This document shows, piece by piece, positions 45,408-59,600 of a DNA stretch of 64,000 bases. The translations under genes were made by a program, and so were the position numbers. Source of the stretch: Meconema thalassinum (taxonomy: Eukaryota; Arthropoda; Insecta; Orthoptera; Tettigoniidae); contig OX336388.2 of the NCBI GenBank assembly GCA_946902985.2, positions 1,703,915,978 through 1,703,979,977 on the forward strand. The letters run 5' to 3'. The notes under the pieces are model-generated. The model worked only from the letters and a program-made list of their open reading frames with translations. It did not search any database and was not told the DNA's origin. How positions within the stretch are numbered: the first letter of the stretch is position 1; every line of letters starts with the position of its first letter.

Positions 45408-48400
45408 GTAAGACTCTTAATTGCACGCTACTGTTGGTCAGGAAACCTCAAAGTGCACGGTACTGTTGGTCAGGAAGACTCAAAGTGCATGGTACTGTTG
45501 GTCAGGAAGGCTCAAAGTGCACACTGTTGTCGGTCAGGAAGACTCAAAGTGCACGGTACTGTTGGTCAGGAAGACTCAAAGTGCACGGTACTGTTGGTCA
45601 GGAAGACTCAAAGTACACGCTACTGTTGGTCAGGAAGACTCAAAATGCACGGTACTGTTGGTCAGGAAGACTCAAAATGCACGGTACTGTTGGTCAGGAA
45701 GACTCAAAATGCACGGTACTGTTGGTCAGGAAGACTCAAAGTGCACGGTACTGTTGGTCAGGAAAACTCAAAGTGCACGGTACTGTTGGTCAGGAAGACT
45801 CAAAGTGCACGGTACTGTTGGTCAGGAAGACTCAAAGTACACGGTACTGTTGGTCAGGAAGACTCAAAGTGCACGCTACTGTTGTTCAGGAAGACTCAAA
45901 GTACACGGTACTGTTGTTCAGGAAGACTCAAAGTGCACGGTACTGTTGTTGAGGAAGACTCAAAGTGCACGGTACTGTTGGTCAGGAAGACTCAAAGTGC
46001 ACGGTACTGTTGTTCAGGAAGACTCAAAGTACAGGCTACTGTTGGTCAGGAAGACTCAAAGTACACGCTACTGTTGGTCAGGCAGACTCAAAATACACGC
46101 TACTGTTGGTCAGGATGACTCAAAGTGCACGCTACTGTGGGTCAGGAAGACTCAAAGTGCACGGTACTTTTCTTCAGGAAGACTCAAAGTGCACGCTACT
46201 GTTGTTCAGGAAGACTCAAAGTGCACGCTACTGTTGTTCAGGAAGACTCAAAGTACACGGTACTGTTGCTCTGGAAGACTCAAAGTGCACGGTACTGTTG
46301 TTCCGGAAGACTCAAACTGCACGCTACTGTTGGTCAGGAAGATTCAATGTGCACGGTACTGTTGTTCAGGAAGACTCAAAGTACACGGTACTGTTGGTCA
46401 GGAAGACTCAAAGTGCACGCTACTGTTGGTCAGGAAGACTCAAAGTACACGGTACTGTTGGTCAGGAAGACGCAAAATGCACGCTACTTTTGGTCAGGAA
46501 GACTCAATGTGCACGGTACTGTTGGTCAGGAAGACTCAAAGTGCACGGTACTGTTGGTCAGGAAGACTCAAAGTGCACGGTACTGTTGGTCAGGAAGACT
46601 CAAAGTACACGGTACTGTTGGTCAGGAAGACTCAAGTGCACGCTACTGTTGTTCAGGAAGATTCAAAGTACACGGTACTGTTGTTCAGGAAGACTCAAAG
46701 TGCACGGTACTGTTGTTCAGGAAGACTCAAAGTACACGCTACTGTTGGTCAGGAAGACTCAAAATGCACGGTACTGTTGGTCAGGAAGACTCAAAATGCA
46801 CGGTACTGTTGGTCAAGAAGACTCAAAGTGCACGGTACTGTTGGTCAGGAAGACTCAAAGTGCACGGTACTGTTGGTCAGGAAGACTCAAAGTGGACGGT
46901 ACTGTTGGTCAGGAAGACTCAAAGTACACGGTACTGTTGGTCAGGAAGACTCAAATTGCACGCTACTGTTGTTCAGGAAGATTCAAATACACTGTACTGT
47001 TGTTCAGGAAGACTCAACGTGCACGGTACTGTTGTTGAGGAAGACTCAAAGTGCACGGTACTGTTGGTCAGGAAGACTCAAAGTGCACGGTACTGTTGTT
47101 CAGGAAGACTCAAAGTACACGCTACTGTTGGTCAGGAAGACTCAAAGTACACGCTACTGTTGGTCAGGAAGACTCAAAAAGCACGCTACTGTTGGTCAGG
47201 AAGACTCAAAGTGCACGGTACTGTTGGTCAGGAAGACTCAAAGTGCACGCTAGTGTTGGTCAGGAAGACTCAAAGTGCACGGTACTGTTGGTCAGGAAGG
47301 CTCAAAGTGCACGGTACTGTTGGTCAGGAAGACTCAAAGTACACGCTACTGTTGGTCAGGATGACTCAAAGTGCACGCTACTGTGGGTCAGGAAGACTCA
47401 ACGTGCACGGTACTTTTCTTCAGGAAGACTCAAAGTGCACGCTACTGTTGTTCAGGAAGACTCAAAGTGCACGCTACTGTTGTTCAGGAAGATTCAAGGT
47501 ACACGGTACTGTTGGTCAGGAAGACTCAAAGTGCACGGTACTGTTGTTCAGGAAGACTCAAACTGCACGCTACTGTTGGTCAGGAAGACTCAAAGTGCAC
47601 GGTACTGTTTTTCAGGAAGACTCAAAGTACACGGTACTGTTGGTCAGGAAGGCTCAAAGTGCACGCTACTGTTGGTTAGGAAGACTCAAAATACACGGTA
47701 CTGTTGGTCAGGAAGACGCAAAATGCACGCTACTGTTGGTCAGGAAGACTCAAAGTACACGGTACTGTTGGTCAGGAAGACTCAAAGTACACGGTACTGT
47801 TGGTCAGGAAGACACAATGTGCACGGTACTGTTGTTCAGGAAGACCCAAAGTGCACGGTACTGTTGGTCGGGAAGACTCAAAGTGCACGCTACTGTTGGT
47901 CAGGAAGACTCAATATACACGCTACTGTTGGTCAGGTTGAATAAAAGTGCACGCTACTGTGGGTCAGGAAGACTCAAAATGCTCGGTACTGTTGGTCAGG
48001 AAGACTCAAAGTGCACGGTACTGTTGGTCAGGAAGACTCAAAGTGCACGGTACTGTTGGTCAGGAAGACTCAAAGTGCACGCTACTGTTGGTCAGGAAGA
48101 CTCAATATACACGCTACTGTTGGTCAGGTTGAATAAAAGTGCACGCTACTGTGGGTCAGGAAGACTCAAAATGCTCGGTACTGTTGGTCAGGAAGACTCA
48201 AAGTGCGCGGTACTGTTGGTCAGGAAGACTCAAAGTGCACGGTACTGTTGGTCAGGAAGACTCAAAGTGCACGCTACTGTTGTTCAGGAAGACTCAAAGT
48301 GCACGCTACTGTTGTTCAGGAAGACTCATAGTACACGGAACTGTTGGTCAGGAAGACTCAAAGTGCACGGTACTGTTGTTCAGGAAGACTCAAAGTGCAT

Positions 48401-49502
48401 GGTACTGTTGGTCAGGATGACTCAAAGTGCACGGTACTGTTGGTCAGGAAGGCTCAAAGTGCACGGTACTGTTGGTCAGGATGACTCAAAGTGCACGGTA
48501 CTGTTGGTCAGGATGACTCAAAATGCACGGTACTGTTGGTCAGGAAGACTCAAAGTGCACGCTACTGTTGGCCAGGATGACTCAACGTGCACGGTACTGT
48601 TGGTCAGGAAGACTCAAAGTGCACGCTACTGTTGGCCAGGATGACTCAAAGTGCACGGTACTGTTGGTCAGGAAGACTCAAAGTGCACGGTACTGTTGGT
48701 CAGGAAGACTCAAAGTGCACGCCACTGTTGGTCAGGAAGACTCAAATTGTACGGTACTGTTGGTCAGGAAGACTCAAAGTACACGCTACTGTTGGTCAGG
48801 ATGACTCAAAGTGCACGGTACTGTTGGTCAGGATGACTCAAAGTGCACGAACCTGTTGGTCAGGAAGACTCAAAGTGCACGCTACTGTTGGTCAGGAAGA
48901 CTCAAAGTGCACGGTACTGTTCGTCAGGAAGACTCAAAGTGGACGGTACTGTTGGCCAGGAAGACTCAAAGTGCACGCTACTGTTGTTCAGGAAGACTCA
49001 AAGTGCACGCTAATGTTGGTCAGGAAGACTCAAAGTGCACGGTACTGTTCGTCAGGAAGACTCAAAGTGCACGGTACTGTTGGCCAGGAAGACTCAAAGT
49101 GCACGCTACTGTTGGTCAGGAAGACTCAGAGTACACGGTACTGTTGGTCAGGAAGACTCAAAGTGCACGGTACTGTTGACCAGGAAGACTCAATGTACAC
49201 GCTACTGTTGGTTAGGAAGACTCAAAGTACACGCTACTGTTGGTCAGGAAGACTCAAAGTGCACGCTACTGTTGTTCAGGAAGACTCAAAGTACACGGTA
49301 CTGTTTGTCAGGAAGACTCAAAGTGCACGCTTCTGTTGGCCAGGAATACTCGATGTGCACGCTACTGTTGGTCAGGAAGACTCAAAGTACACGCTGCTGT
49401 TGGTCAGGATGACTCAATGTGCACGATACTGTGGGTCAGGAAGACCCAAAATGCTCGGTACTGTTGGACAGGAAGACTCAAAGTGCACGCTATTGCTGGT
49501 CA
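45408..49502. repeat. HOR unit 14, 4,095 bp
   Basis: Same lineage as unit 13: both 31-bp monomers are present (46625-46655 and 46976-47006). There are two AATAAA sites only 192 bp apart (47940, 48132). Nine monomers (288 bp) are missing near 46,290, between CTCTGGAAG and TTCCGGAAG. Units 13 and 15 both keep them, so this is a private deletion. Confidence 0.88.
47935..48126. repeat. 192-bp (6-monomer) junction scar
   Basis: The AATAAA monomer and its followers occur twice 192 bp apart (47,935 and 48,127). The first set belongs to one parental array and the second, carrying the GTGCGCGG variant, to the other. The exchange that created the 4,095-bp duplication was thus six monomers out of register with the HOR, which explains why the unit is 4,095 bp rather than 4,287. 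Confidence 0.8.
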
Positions 49503-52500
49503 GTAAGACTCTTAATTGCACGCTACTGTTGGTCAGGAAACCTCAAAGTGCACGGTACTGTTGGTCAGGAAGACTCAAAGTGCATGGTACTGTTGGTCAG
49601 GAAGGCTCAAAGTGCACACTGTTGTCGGTCAGGAAGACTCAAAGTGCACGGTACTGTTGGTCAGGAAGACTCAAAGTGCACGGTACTGTTGGTCAGGAAG
49701 ACTCAAAGTACACGCTACTGTTGGTCAGGAAGACTCAAAATGCTCGGTACTGTTGGTCAGGAAGACTCAAAATGCACGGTACTGTTGGTCAGGAAGACTC
49801 AAAGTGCACGGTACTGTTGGTCAGGAAAACTCAAAGTGCACGGTACTGTTGGTCAGGAAGACTCAAAGTGCACGGTACTGTTGGTCAGGAAGACTCAAAG
49901 TACACGGTACTGTTGGTCAGGAAGACTCAAAGTGCACGCTACTGTTGTTCAGGAAGACTCAAAGTACACGGTACTGTTGTTCAGGAAGACTCAAAGTGCA
50001 CGGTACTGTTGTTGAGGAAGACTCAAAGTGCACGGTACTGTTGGTCAGGAAGACTCAAAGTGCACGGTACTGTTGTTCAGGAAGACTCAAAGTACAGGCT
50101 ACTGTTGGTCAGGAAGACTCAAAGTACACGCTACTGTTGGTCAGGAAGACTCAAAATACACGCTACTGTTGGTCAGGATGACTCAAAGTGCACGCTACTG
50201 TGGGTCAGGAAGACTCAAAGTGCACGGTACTTTTCTTCAGGAAGACTCAAAGTGCACGCTACTGTTGTTCAGGAAGACTCAAAGTGCACGCTACTGTTGT
50301 TCAGGAAGACTCAAAGTACACGGTACTGTTGCTCTGGAAGACTCAAAGTGCACGGTACTGTTGTTCAGGAAGACCCAAACTGCACGCTACTGTTGGTCAG
50401 GAAGACTCAAAGTGCACGGTACTGTTGTTCAGGAAGACTCAAAGTACACGGTACTGTTGGTCAGGAAGACTCAAAGTGCACGCTACTGTTGGTCAGGAAG
50501 ACTCAAAGTACACGGTATTGTTGGTCAGGAAGACGCAAAATGCACGCTACTGTTGGTCAGGAAGACTCAAAGTGCACGGTACTGTTGGTCAGGAAGACTC
50601 AAAGTACACGGTACTGTTGGTCAGGAAGACTCAAAGTGCACGGTACTGTTGTTCCGGAAGACTCAAACTGCACGCTACTGTTGGTCAGGAAGATTCAATG
50701 TGCACGGTACTGTTGTTCAGGAAGACTCAAAGTACACGGTACTGTTGGTCAGGAAGACTCAAAGTGCACGCTACTGTTGGTCAGGAAGACTCAAAGTACA
50801 CGGTACTGTTGGTCAGGAAGACGCAAAATGCACGCTACTTTTGGTCAGGAAGACTCAATGTGCACGGTACTGTTGGTCAGGAAGACTCAAAGTGCACGGT
50901 ACTGTTGGTCAGGAAGACTCAAAGTGCACGGTACTGTTGGTCAGGAAGACTCAAAGTACACGGTACTGTTGGTCAGGAAGACTCAAGTGCACGCTACTGT
51001 TGTTCAGGAAGATTCAAAGTACACGGTACTGTAGTTCAGGAAGACTCAAAGTGCACGGTACTGTTGTTCAGGAAGACTCAAAGTACACGCTACTGTTGGT
51101 CAGGAAGACTCAAAATGCACGGTACTGTTGGTCAGGAAGACTCAAAATGCACGGTACTGTTGGTCAAGAAGACTCAAAGTGCACGGTACTGTTGGTCAGG
51201 AAGACTCAAAGTGCACGGTACTGTTGGTCAGGAAGACTCAAAGTGGACGGTACTGTTGGTCAGGAAGACTCAAAGTACACGGTACTGTTGGTCAGGAAGA
51301 CTCAAATTGCACGCTACTGTTGTTCAGGAAGATTCAAATACACTGTACTGTTGTTCAGGAAGACTCAACGTGCACGGTACTGTTGTTGAGGAAGACTCAA
51401 AGTGCACGGTACTGTTGGTCAGGAAGACTCAAAGTGCACGGTACTGTTGTTCAGGAAGACTCAAAGTACACGCTACTGTTGGTCAGGAAGACTCAAAGTA
51501 CACGCTACTGTTGGTCAGGAAGACTCAAAAAGCACGCTACTGTTGGTCAGGAAGACTCAAAGTGCACGGTACTGTTGGTCAGGAAGACTCAAAGTGCACG
51601 CTAGTGTTGGTCAGGAAGACTCAAAGTGCACGGTACTGTTGGTCAGGAAGGCTCAAAGTGCACGGTACTGTTGGTCAGGAAGACTCAAAGTACACGCTAC
51701 TGTTGGTCAGGATGACTCAAAGTGCACGCTACTGTGGGTCAGGAAGACTCAACGTGCACGGTACTTTTCTTCAGGAAGACTCAAAGTGAACGCTACTGTT
51801 GTTCAGGAAGACTCAAAGTGCACGCTACTGTTGTTCAGGAAGATTCAAGGTACACGGTACTGTTGGTCAGGAAGACTCAAAGTGCACGGTACTGTTGTTC
51901 AGGAAGACTCAAACTGCACGCTACTGTTGGTCAGGAAGACTCAAAGTGCACGGTACTGTTTTTCAGGAAGACTCAAAGTACACGGTACTGTTGGTCAGGA
52001 AGGCTCAAAGTGCACGCTACTGTTGGTTAGGAAGACTCAAAATACACGGTACTGTTGGTCAGGAAGACGCAAAATGCACGCTACTGTTGGTCAGGAAGAC
52101 TCAAAGTACACGGTACTGTTGGTCAGGAAGACACAATGTGCACGGTACTGTTGTTCAGGAAGACCCAAAGTGCACGGTACTGTTGGTCAGGAAGACTCAA
52201 AGTGCACGCTACTGTTGGTCAGGAAGACTCAATATACACGCTACTGTTGGTCAGGTTGAATAAAAGTGCACGCTACTGTGGGTCAGGAAGACTCAAAATG
52301 CTCGGTACTGTTGGTCAGGAAGACTCAAAGTGCACGGTACTGTTGGTCAGGAAGACTCAAAGTGCACGGTACTGTTGGTCAGGAAGACTCAAAGTGCACG
52401 CTACTGTTGTTCAGGAAGACTCAAAGTGCACGCTACTGTTGTTCAGGAAGACTCATAGTACACGGAACTGTTGGTCAGGAAGACTCAAAGTGCACGGTAC

Positions 52501-53629
52501 TGTTGTTCAGGAAGACTCAAAGTGCATGGTACTGTTGGTCAGGATGACTCAAAGTGCACGGTACTGTTGGTCAGGAAGGCTCAAAGTGCACGGTACTGTT
52601 GGTCAGGATGACTCAAAGTGCACGGTACTGTTGGTCAGGATGACTCAAAATGCACGGTACTGTTGGTCAGGAAGACTCAAAGTGCACGCTGCTGTTGGCC
52701 AGGATGACTCAACGTGCACGGTACTGTTGGTCAGGAAGACTCAAAGTGCACGCTACTGTTGGCCAGGATGACTCAAAGTGCACGGTACTGTTGGTCAGGA
52801 AGACTCAAAGTGCACGGTACTGTTGGTCAGGAAGACTCAAAGTGCACGCCACTGTTGGTCAGGAAGACTCAAAGTGTACGGTACTGTTGGTCAGGAAGAC
52901 TCAAAGTACACGCTACTGTTGGTCAGGATGACTCAAAGTGCACGGTACTGTTGGTCAGGATGACTCAAAGTGCACGAACCTGTTGGTCAGGAAGACTCAA
53001 AGTGCACGCTACTGTTTGTCAGGAAGACTCAAAGTGCACGGTACTGTTCGTCAGGAAGACTCAAAGTGGACGGTACTGTTGGCCAGGAAGACTCAAAGTG
53101 CACGCTACTGTTGTTCAGGAAGACTCAAAGTGCACGCTAATGTTGGTCAGGAAGACTCAAAGTGCACGGTACTGTTCGTCAGGAAGACTCAAAGTGCACG
53201 GTACTGTTGGCCAGGAAGACTCAAAGTGCACGCTACTGTTGGTCAGGAAGACTCAGAGTACACGGTACTGTTGGTCAGGAAGACTCAAAGTGCACGGTAC
53301 TGTTGACCAGGAAGACTCAATGTACACGCTACTGTTGGTCAGGAAGACTCAAAGTACACGCTACTGTTGGTCAGGAAGACTCAAAGTGCACGCTACTGTT
53401 GTTCAGGAAGACTCAAAGTACACGGTACTGTTTGTCAGGAAGACTCAAAGTGCACGCTTCTGTTGGCCAGGAATACTCGATGTGCACGCTACTGTTGGTC
53501 AGGAAGACTCAAAGTACACGCTGCTGTTGGTCAGGATGACTCAATGTGCACGATACTGTGGGTCAGGAAGACCCAAAATGCTCGGTACTGTTGGTCAGGA
53601 AGACTCAAAGTGCACGCTATTGCTGGTCA
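49503..53629. repeat. HOR unit 15, 4,127 bp
   Basis: Landmarks: 31-bp monomers at 50976-51006 and 51327-51357, AATAAA at 52259-52264. It copies unit 14 at an offset starting at 4,095 bp. It has one fewer AAAATGCAC monomer near 49,740-49,800 (two instead of three, the first reading AAAATGCTC). It retains the 288 bp that unit 14 lost, and lacks one monomer near 52,110. Confidence 0.88.
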
Positions 53630-56600
53630 GTAAGACTCTTAATTGCACGCTACTGTTGGTCAGGAAACCTCAAAGTGCACGGTACTGTTGGTCAGGAAGA
53701 CTCAAAGTGCATGGTACTGTTGGTCAGGAAGGCTCAAAGTGCACACTATTGTCGGTCAGGAAGACTCAAAGTGCACGGTACTGTTGGTCAGGAAGACTCA
53801 AAGTGCACGGTACTGTTGGTCAGGAAGACTCAAAGTACACGCTACTGTTGGTCAGGAAGACTCAAAATGCACGGTACTGTTGGTCAGGAAGACTCAAAAT
53901 GCACGGTACTGTTGGTCAGGAAGACTCAAAATGCACGGTACTGTTGGTCAGGAAGACTCAAAGTGCACGGTAGTGTTGGTCAGGAAAACTCAAAGTGCAC
54001 GGTACTGTTGGTCAGGAAGACTCAAAGTGCACGGTACTGTTGGTCAGGAAGACTCAAAGTACACGGTACTGTTGGTCAGGAAGACTCAAAGTGCACGCTA
54101 CTGTTGTTCAGGAAGACTCAAAGTACACGGTACTGTTGTTCAGGAAGACTCAAAGTGCACGGTACTGTTGTTGAGGAAGACTCAAAGTGCACGGTACTGT
54201 TGGTCAGGAAGACTCAAAGTGCACGGTACTGTTGTTCAGGAAGACTCAAAGTACAGGCTACTGTTGGTCAGGAAGACTCAAAGTACACGCTACTGTTGGT
54301 CAGGAAGACTCAAAATACACGCTACTGTTGGTCAGGATGACTCAAAGTGCACGCTACTGTGGGTCAGGAAGACTCAAAGTGCACGGTACTTTTCTTCAGG
54401 AAGACTCAAAGTGCACGCTACTGTTGTTCAGGAAGACTCAAAGTGCACGCTACTGTTGTTCAGGAAGACTCAAAGTACACGGTACTGTTGCTCTGGAAGA
54501 CTCAAAGTGCACGGTACTGTTGTTCAGGAAGACCCAAACTGCACGCTACTGTTGGTCAGGAAGACTCAAAGTGCACGGTACTGTTGTTCAGGAAGACTCA
54601 AAGTACACGGTACTGTTGGTCAGGAAGACTCAAAGTGCACGCTACTGTTGGTCAGGAAGACTCAAAGTACACGGTATTGTTGGTCAGGAAGACGCAAAAT
54701 GCACGCTACTGTTGGTCAGGAAGACTCAAAGTACACGGTACTGTTGGTCAGGAAGACTCAAAGTACACGGTACTGTTGGTCAGGAAGACTCAAAGTGCAC
54801 GGTACTGTTGTTCAGGAAGACTCAAAGTGCACGGTACTGTTGGTCAGGAAGACTCAAAGTGCACGCTACTGTTGGTCAGGAAGACTCAAAATACACGCTA
54901 CTGTTGGTCAGGATGAATAAAAGTGCACGCTACTGTTGGTCAGGAAGACTCAAAATGCTCGGTACTGTTGGTCAGGAAGACTCAAAGTGCATGGTACTGT
55001 TGGTCAGGAAGACTCAAAGTGCACGGTACTGTTGTTCAGGAAGACTCAAAGTGCACGGTACTGTTGGTCAGGAAGACTCAAAGTGCACGCTACTGTTGTT
55101 CAGGAAGACTCAAAGTGCACGCTACTGTTGTTCAGGAAGACTCAAAGTACACGGTACTGTTGGTCAGGAAGACTCAAAGTACACGGTACTGTTGTTCAAG
55201 AAGGCTCAAAGTGCACGCTACTGTTGGTCAGGAAGACTCAAAGTGCAGGGTAGTGTTGGTCAGGAAGGCTCAAAGTGCACGTTACTGTTGGTCAGGAAGA
55301 CTCAAAGTACACGGTACTGTTGGTCAGGAAGACTCAAAGTACACGGTACTGTTGGTCAGGAAGACACAATGTGCACGGTACTGTTGTTCAGGAAGACCCA
55401 AAGTGCACGGTACTGTTGTTCAGGAAGACTCAAAGTGCACGCTACTGTTGGTCAGGAAGACTCAATATACACGCTACTGTTGGTCAGGTTGAATAAAAGT
55501 GCACGCTACTGTGGGTCAGGAAGACTCAAAATGCTCGGTACTGTTGGTCAGGAAGACTCAAAGTGCACGGTACTGTTGGTCAGGAAGACTCAAAGTGCAC
55601 GGTACTGTTGGTCAGGAAGACTCAAAGTGCACGCTACTGTTGTTCAGGAAGACTCAAAGTGCACGCTACTGTTGTTCAGGAAGACTCATAGTACACGGAA
55701 CTGTTGGTCAGGAAGACTCAAAGTGCACGGTACTGTTGTTCAGGAAGACTCAAAGTGCATGGTACTGTTGGTCAGGATGACTCAAAGTGCACGGTACTGT
55801 TGGTCAGGAAGGCTCAAAGTGCACGGTACTGTTGGTCAGGATGACTCAAAGTGCACGGTACTGTTGGTCAGGATGACTCAAAATGCACGGTACTGTTGGT
55901 CAGGAAGACTCAAAGTGCACGCTACTGTTGGCCAGGATGACTCAACGTGCACGGTACTGTTGGTCAGGAAGACTCAAAGTGCACGCTACTGTTGGCCAGG
56001 ATGACTCAAAGTGCACGGTACTGTTGGTCAGGAAGACTCAAAGTGCACGGTACTGTTGGTCAGGAAGACTCAAAGTGCACGCCACTGTTGGTCAGGAAGA
56101 CTCAAAGTGTACGGTACTGTTGGTCAGGAAGACTCAAAGTACACGCTACTGTTGGTCAGGATGACTCAAAGTGCACGGTACTGTTGGTCAGGATGACTCA
56201 AAGTGCACGAACCTGTTGATCAGGAAGACTCAAAGTGCACGCTACTGTTGGTCAGGAAGACTCAAAGTGCACGGTACTGTTCGTCAGGAAGACTCAAAGT
56301 GGACGGTACTGTTGGCCAGGAAGACTCAAAGTGCACGCTACTGTTGTTCAGGAAGACTCAAAGTGCACGCTAATGTTGGTCAGGAAGACTCAAAGTGCAC
56401 GGTACTGTTCGTCAGGAAGACTCAAAGTGCACGGTACTGTTGGCCAGGAAGACTCAAAGTGCACGCTACTGTTGGTCAGGAAGACTCAGAGTACACGGTA
56501 CTGTTGGTCAGGAAGACTCAAAGTGCACGGTACTGTTGACCAGGAAGACTCAATGTACACGCTACTGTTGGTCAGGAAGACTCAAAGTACACGCTACTGT

Positions 56601-59600
56601 TGGTCAGGAAGACTCAAAGTGCACGCTACTGTTGTTCAGGAAGACTCAAAGTACACGGTACTGTTTGTCAGGAAGACTCAAAGTGCACGCTTCTGTTGGC
56701 CAGGAATACTCGATGTGCACGCTACTGTTGGTCAGGAAGACTCAAAGTACACGCTGCTGTTGGTCAGGATGACTCAATGTGCACGATACTGTGGGTCAGG
56801 AAGACTCAAAGTGCACGGTACTGTTGGTCAGGATGACTCAAAGTGCACGGTACTGTTGGTCAGGAATGCTCAAAGTGCACGGTACTGTTGGTCAGGATGA
56901 CTCAAAGTGCACGGTACTGTTGGTCAGGATGACTCAAAATGCACGGTACTGTTGGTCAGGAAGACTCAATGTGCACGCTACTGATGTTCAGGAAGACTCA
57001 AAGTACACCGTACTGTTGTTCAGGAAGACTCAAGGTACACGCTACTGTTGGTCAGGAAGACTCAAAATGCACGGTACTGTTGGTCAGGAAGACTCAAAAT
57101 GCACGGTACTGTTGGTCAGGAAGACTCAAAATGCACGGTACTGTTGGTCAGTAAGACTCAAAGTGCACGGTACTGTTGGTCAGGAAAACTCAAAGTGCAC
57201 GGTACCGTTGGTCAGGAAGACTCAAAGTGCACGGTACTGTTGGTCAGGAAGACTCAAATTACACGGTACTGTTGGTCAGGAAGACTCAAAGTGCACGCTA
57301 CTGTTGTTCAGGAAGACTCAAATTACACGGTACTGTTGTTCAGGAAGACTCAAAGTGCACGGTACTGTTGTTGAGGAAGACTCAAAATGCACGGTACTGT
57401 TGGTCAGGAAGACTAAAAGTGCACGGTACTGTTGTTCAGGAAGACTCAAAGTACACGCTACTGTTGGTCAGGAAGACTCAAAGTACACGCTACTGTTGGT
57501 CAGGAAGACTCAAAGTACACGCTACTGTTGGTCAGGATGACTCAAAATGCACGCTACTGTGGGTCAGGAAGACTCAAAGTGCACGGTACTTTTCTTCAGG
57601 AAGACTCAAAATGCACGCTACTGTTGTTCAGGAAGACTCAAAGTGCACGCTACTGTTGTTCAGGAAGACTCAAAGTACACGGTACTGTTTGGTCAGGAAG
57701 ACTCAAAGTGCACGGTACTGTTGTTCAGGAAGACCCAAACTGCACGCTACTGTTAGTCAGGAAGACTCAAAGTGCACGGTACTGTTGTTCAGGAAGACTC
57801 AAAGTACACGGTACAGTTGGTCAGGAAGACTCAAAGTGCACGCTACTGTTGGTCAGGAAGACTCAAAGTACACGGTACTGTTGGTCAGGAAGACGCAAAA
57901 TGCACGCTACTGTTGGTCAGGAAGACTCAAAGTACACGGTACTGTTGGTCAGGAAGACTCAAAGTACACGGTACTGTTGGTCAGGAAGACTCAAAGTGCA
58001 CGGTACTGTTGTTCAGGAAGACTCAAAGTGCACGGTACTGTTGGTCAGGAAGACTCAAAGTGCACGCTACTGTTGGTCAGGAAGACTCAAAATACACGCT
58101 ACTGTTGGTCAGGATGAATAAAAGTGCACGCTACTGTGGGTCAGGAAGACTCAAAATGCTCGGTACTGTTGGTCAGGAAGACTCAAAGTGCACGCTACTG
58201 TTGTTCAGGAAGACTCAAAGTGCACGCTACTGTTGATCAGGAAGACTCAAAGTACACGGTACTGTTGGTCAGGAAGACTCAAAGTGCACGGTACTGTTGT
58301 TCAGGAAGACTTAAAATGCACGGTACTGTTGGTAAGGATGACTCAAAGTGCACGGTACTGTTGGTCAGGAAGGCTCAAAGTGCACGGTACTGTTGGTCAG
58401 GATGACTCAAAGTGCACGGTACTGTTGGTCAGGATGACTCAAAATGCACGGTACTGTTGGTCAGGAAGACTCAAAGTGCACGCTACTGTTGGCCAGGATG
58501 ACTCAAAGTGCACGGTACTGTCGTTCAGGAAGACTCAAAGTACACGCTACTGCTGGTCAGGAAGACTCAAAGTGCACGGTACTGTTGGTCAGGATGACTC
58601 AAAGTGCACGAACCTGTTGCTCAGGAAGACTCAAAGTGCACGCTACTGTTGGTCAGGAAGACTCAAAGTGCACGGTACTGTTGGTCAGGAAGACTCAAAG
58701 TGCACGGTACTGTTGGCCAGGAAGACTCAAAGTGCACGCTACTGTTGTTCAGGAAGACTCAAAGTGCACGCTAATGTTGGTCAGGAAGACTCAAAATGGA
58801 TGGTACTGTTGGTCAGGAAGACTCAAAGTGCACGGTACTGTTGGCCTGGAAGACTCAAAGTGCACGCTACTGTTGGTCAGGAAGACTCAATGTACACGCT
58901 ACTGTTGGTCAGGAAGACTCAAAGTACACGCTACTGTTGGTCAGGAAGACTCAAACTGCACGCTACTGTTGGTCAGGAAGACTCAAAGTACACGCTACTG
59001 TTGGTCAGGAAGACTCAAAGTGCACGCTACTGTTGTTCAGGAAGACTCAAAGTACACGGTACTGTTGGTCAGGAAGACTCAAAGTGCACGGTACTGTTGT
59101 TCAGGAAGACTCAAAGTGCACGCTACTGTTGTTCAGGAAGACTCAAAGTTCACGGTACTGTTGTTCAGGAAGACTCAAATTGCACGCTACTGTTGTTCAG
59201 GAAGACTCAAAGTGCACGCTACTGTTGGTCAGGAGGACTCAAAGTGCACGGTACTGTTGTTCAGGAAGACTCAAAGTGCACGGTACTGTTGTTCAGGAAG
59301 ACTCAAAGTGCACGCTACTGTTGTTCAGGAAGACTCATAGTGCACGCTACTTTTTTTCAGGAAGACTCAAAGTACACGGTACTGTTGGTCAGGAAGACTC
59401 AAAATGCACGGTACTGTTGGTCAGGAAGACTCAAAGTGCACGCTACTGTTGGTCAGGAAGACTCAAAGTACACGCTACTGTAGGTCAGGATGACTCAATG
59501 TGCACGCTACTGTGGGTCAGGAAGACTCAAAGTGCACGGTACGTTTCTTCAGGAAGACTCAAAGTGCACGCTACTGTTGTTCAGGAAGACTCAAAGTGCA

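Larger units (their letters stand above)
43955..52144. repeat. 4,095-bp tandem duplication with later indels
   Basis: From about 48,050 the sequence repeats that from about 43,955 at offset 4,095. Shared private variants include GTGCGCGG (44,111 and 48,206) and CAAATTGTACGG (near 44,650 and 48,745). The offset later becomes 4,063 (one monomer lost near 49,740 in the right copy) and then 4,351 (288 bp lost near 46,290 in the left copy). The duplication therefore predates both losses. Confidence 0.85.

Noticed and set aside
57663..57695. Frameshift in a gene at the unique 33-bp monomer
   Set aside because: There is no gene to be shifted. It is a single T insertion in one satellite monomer.
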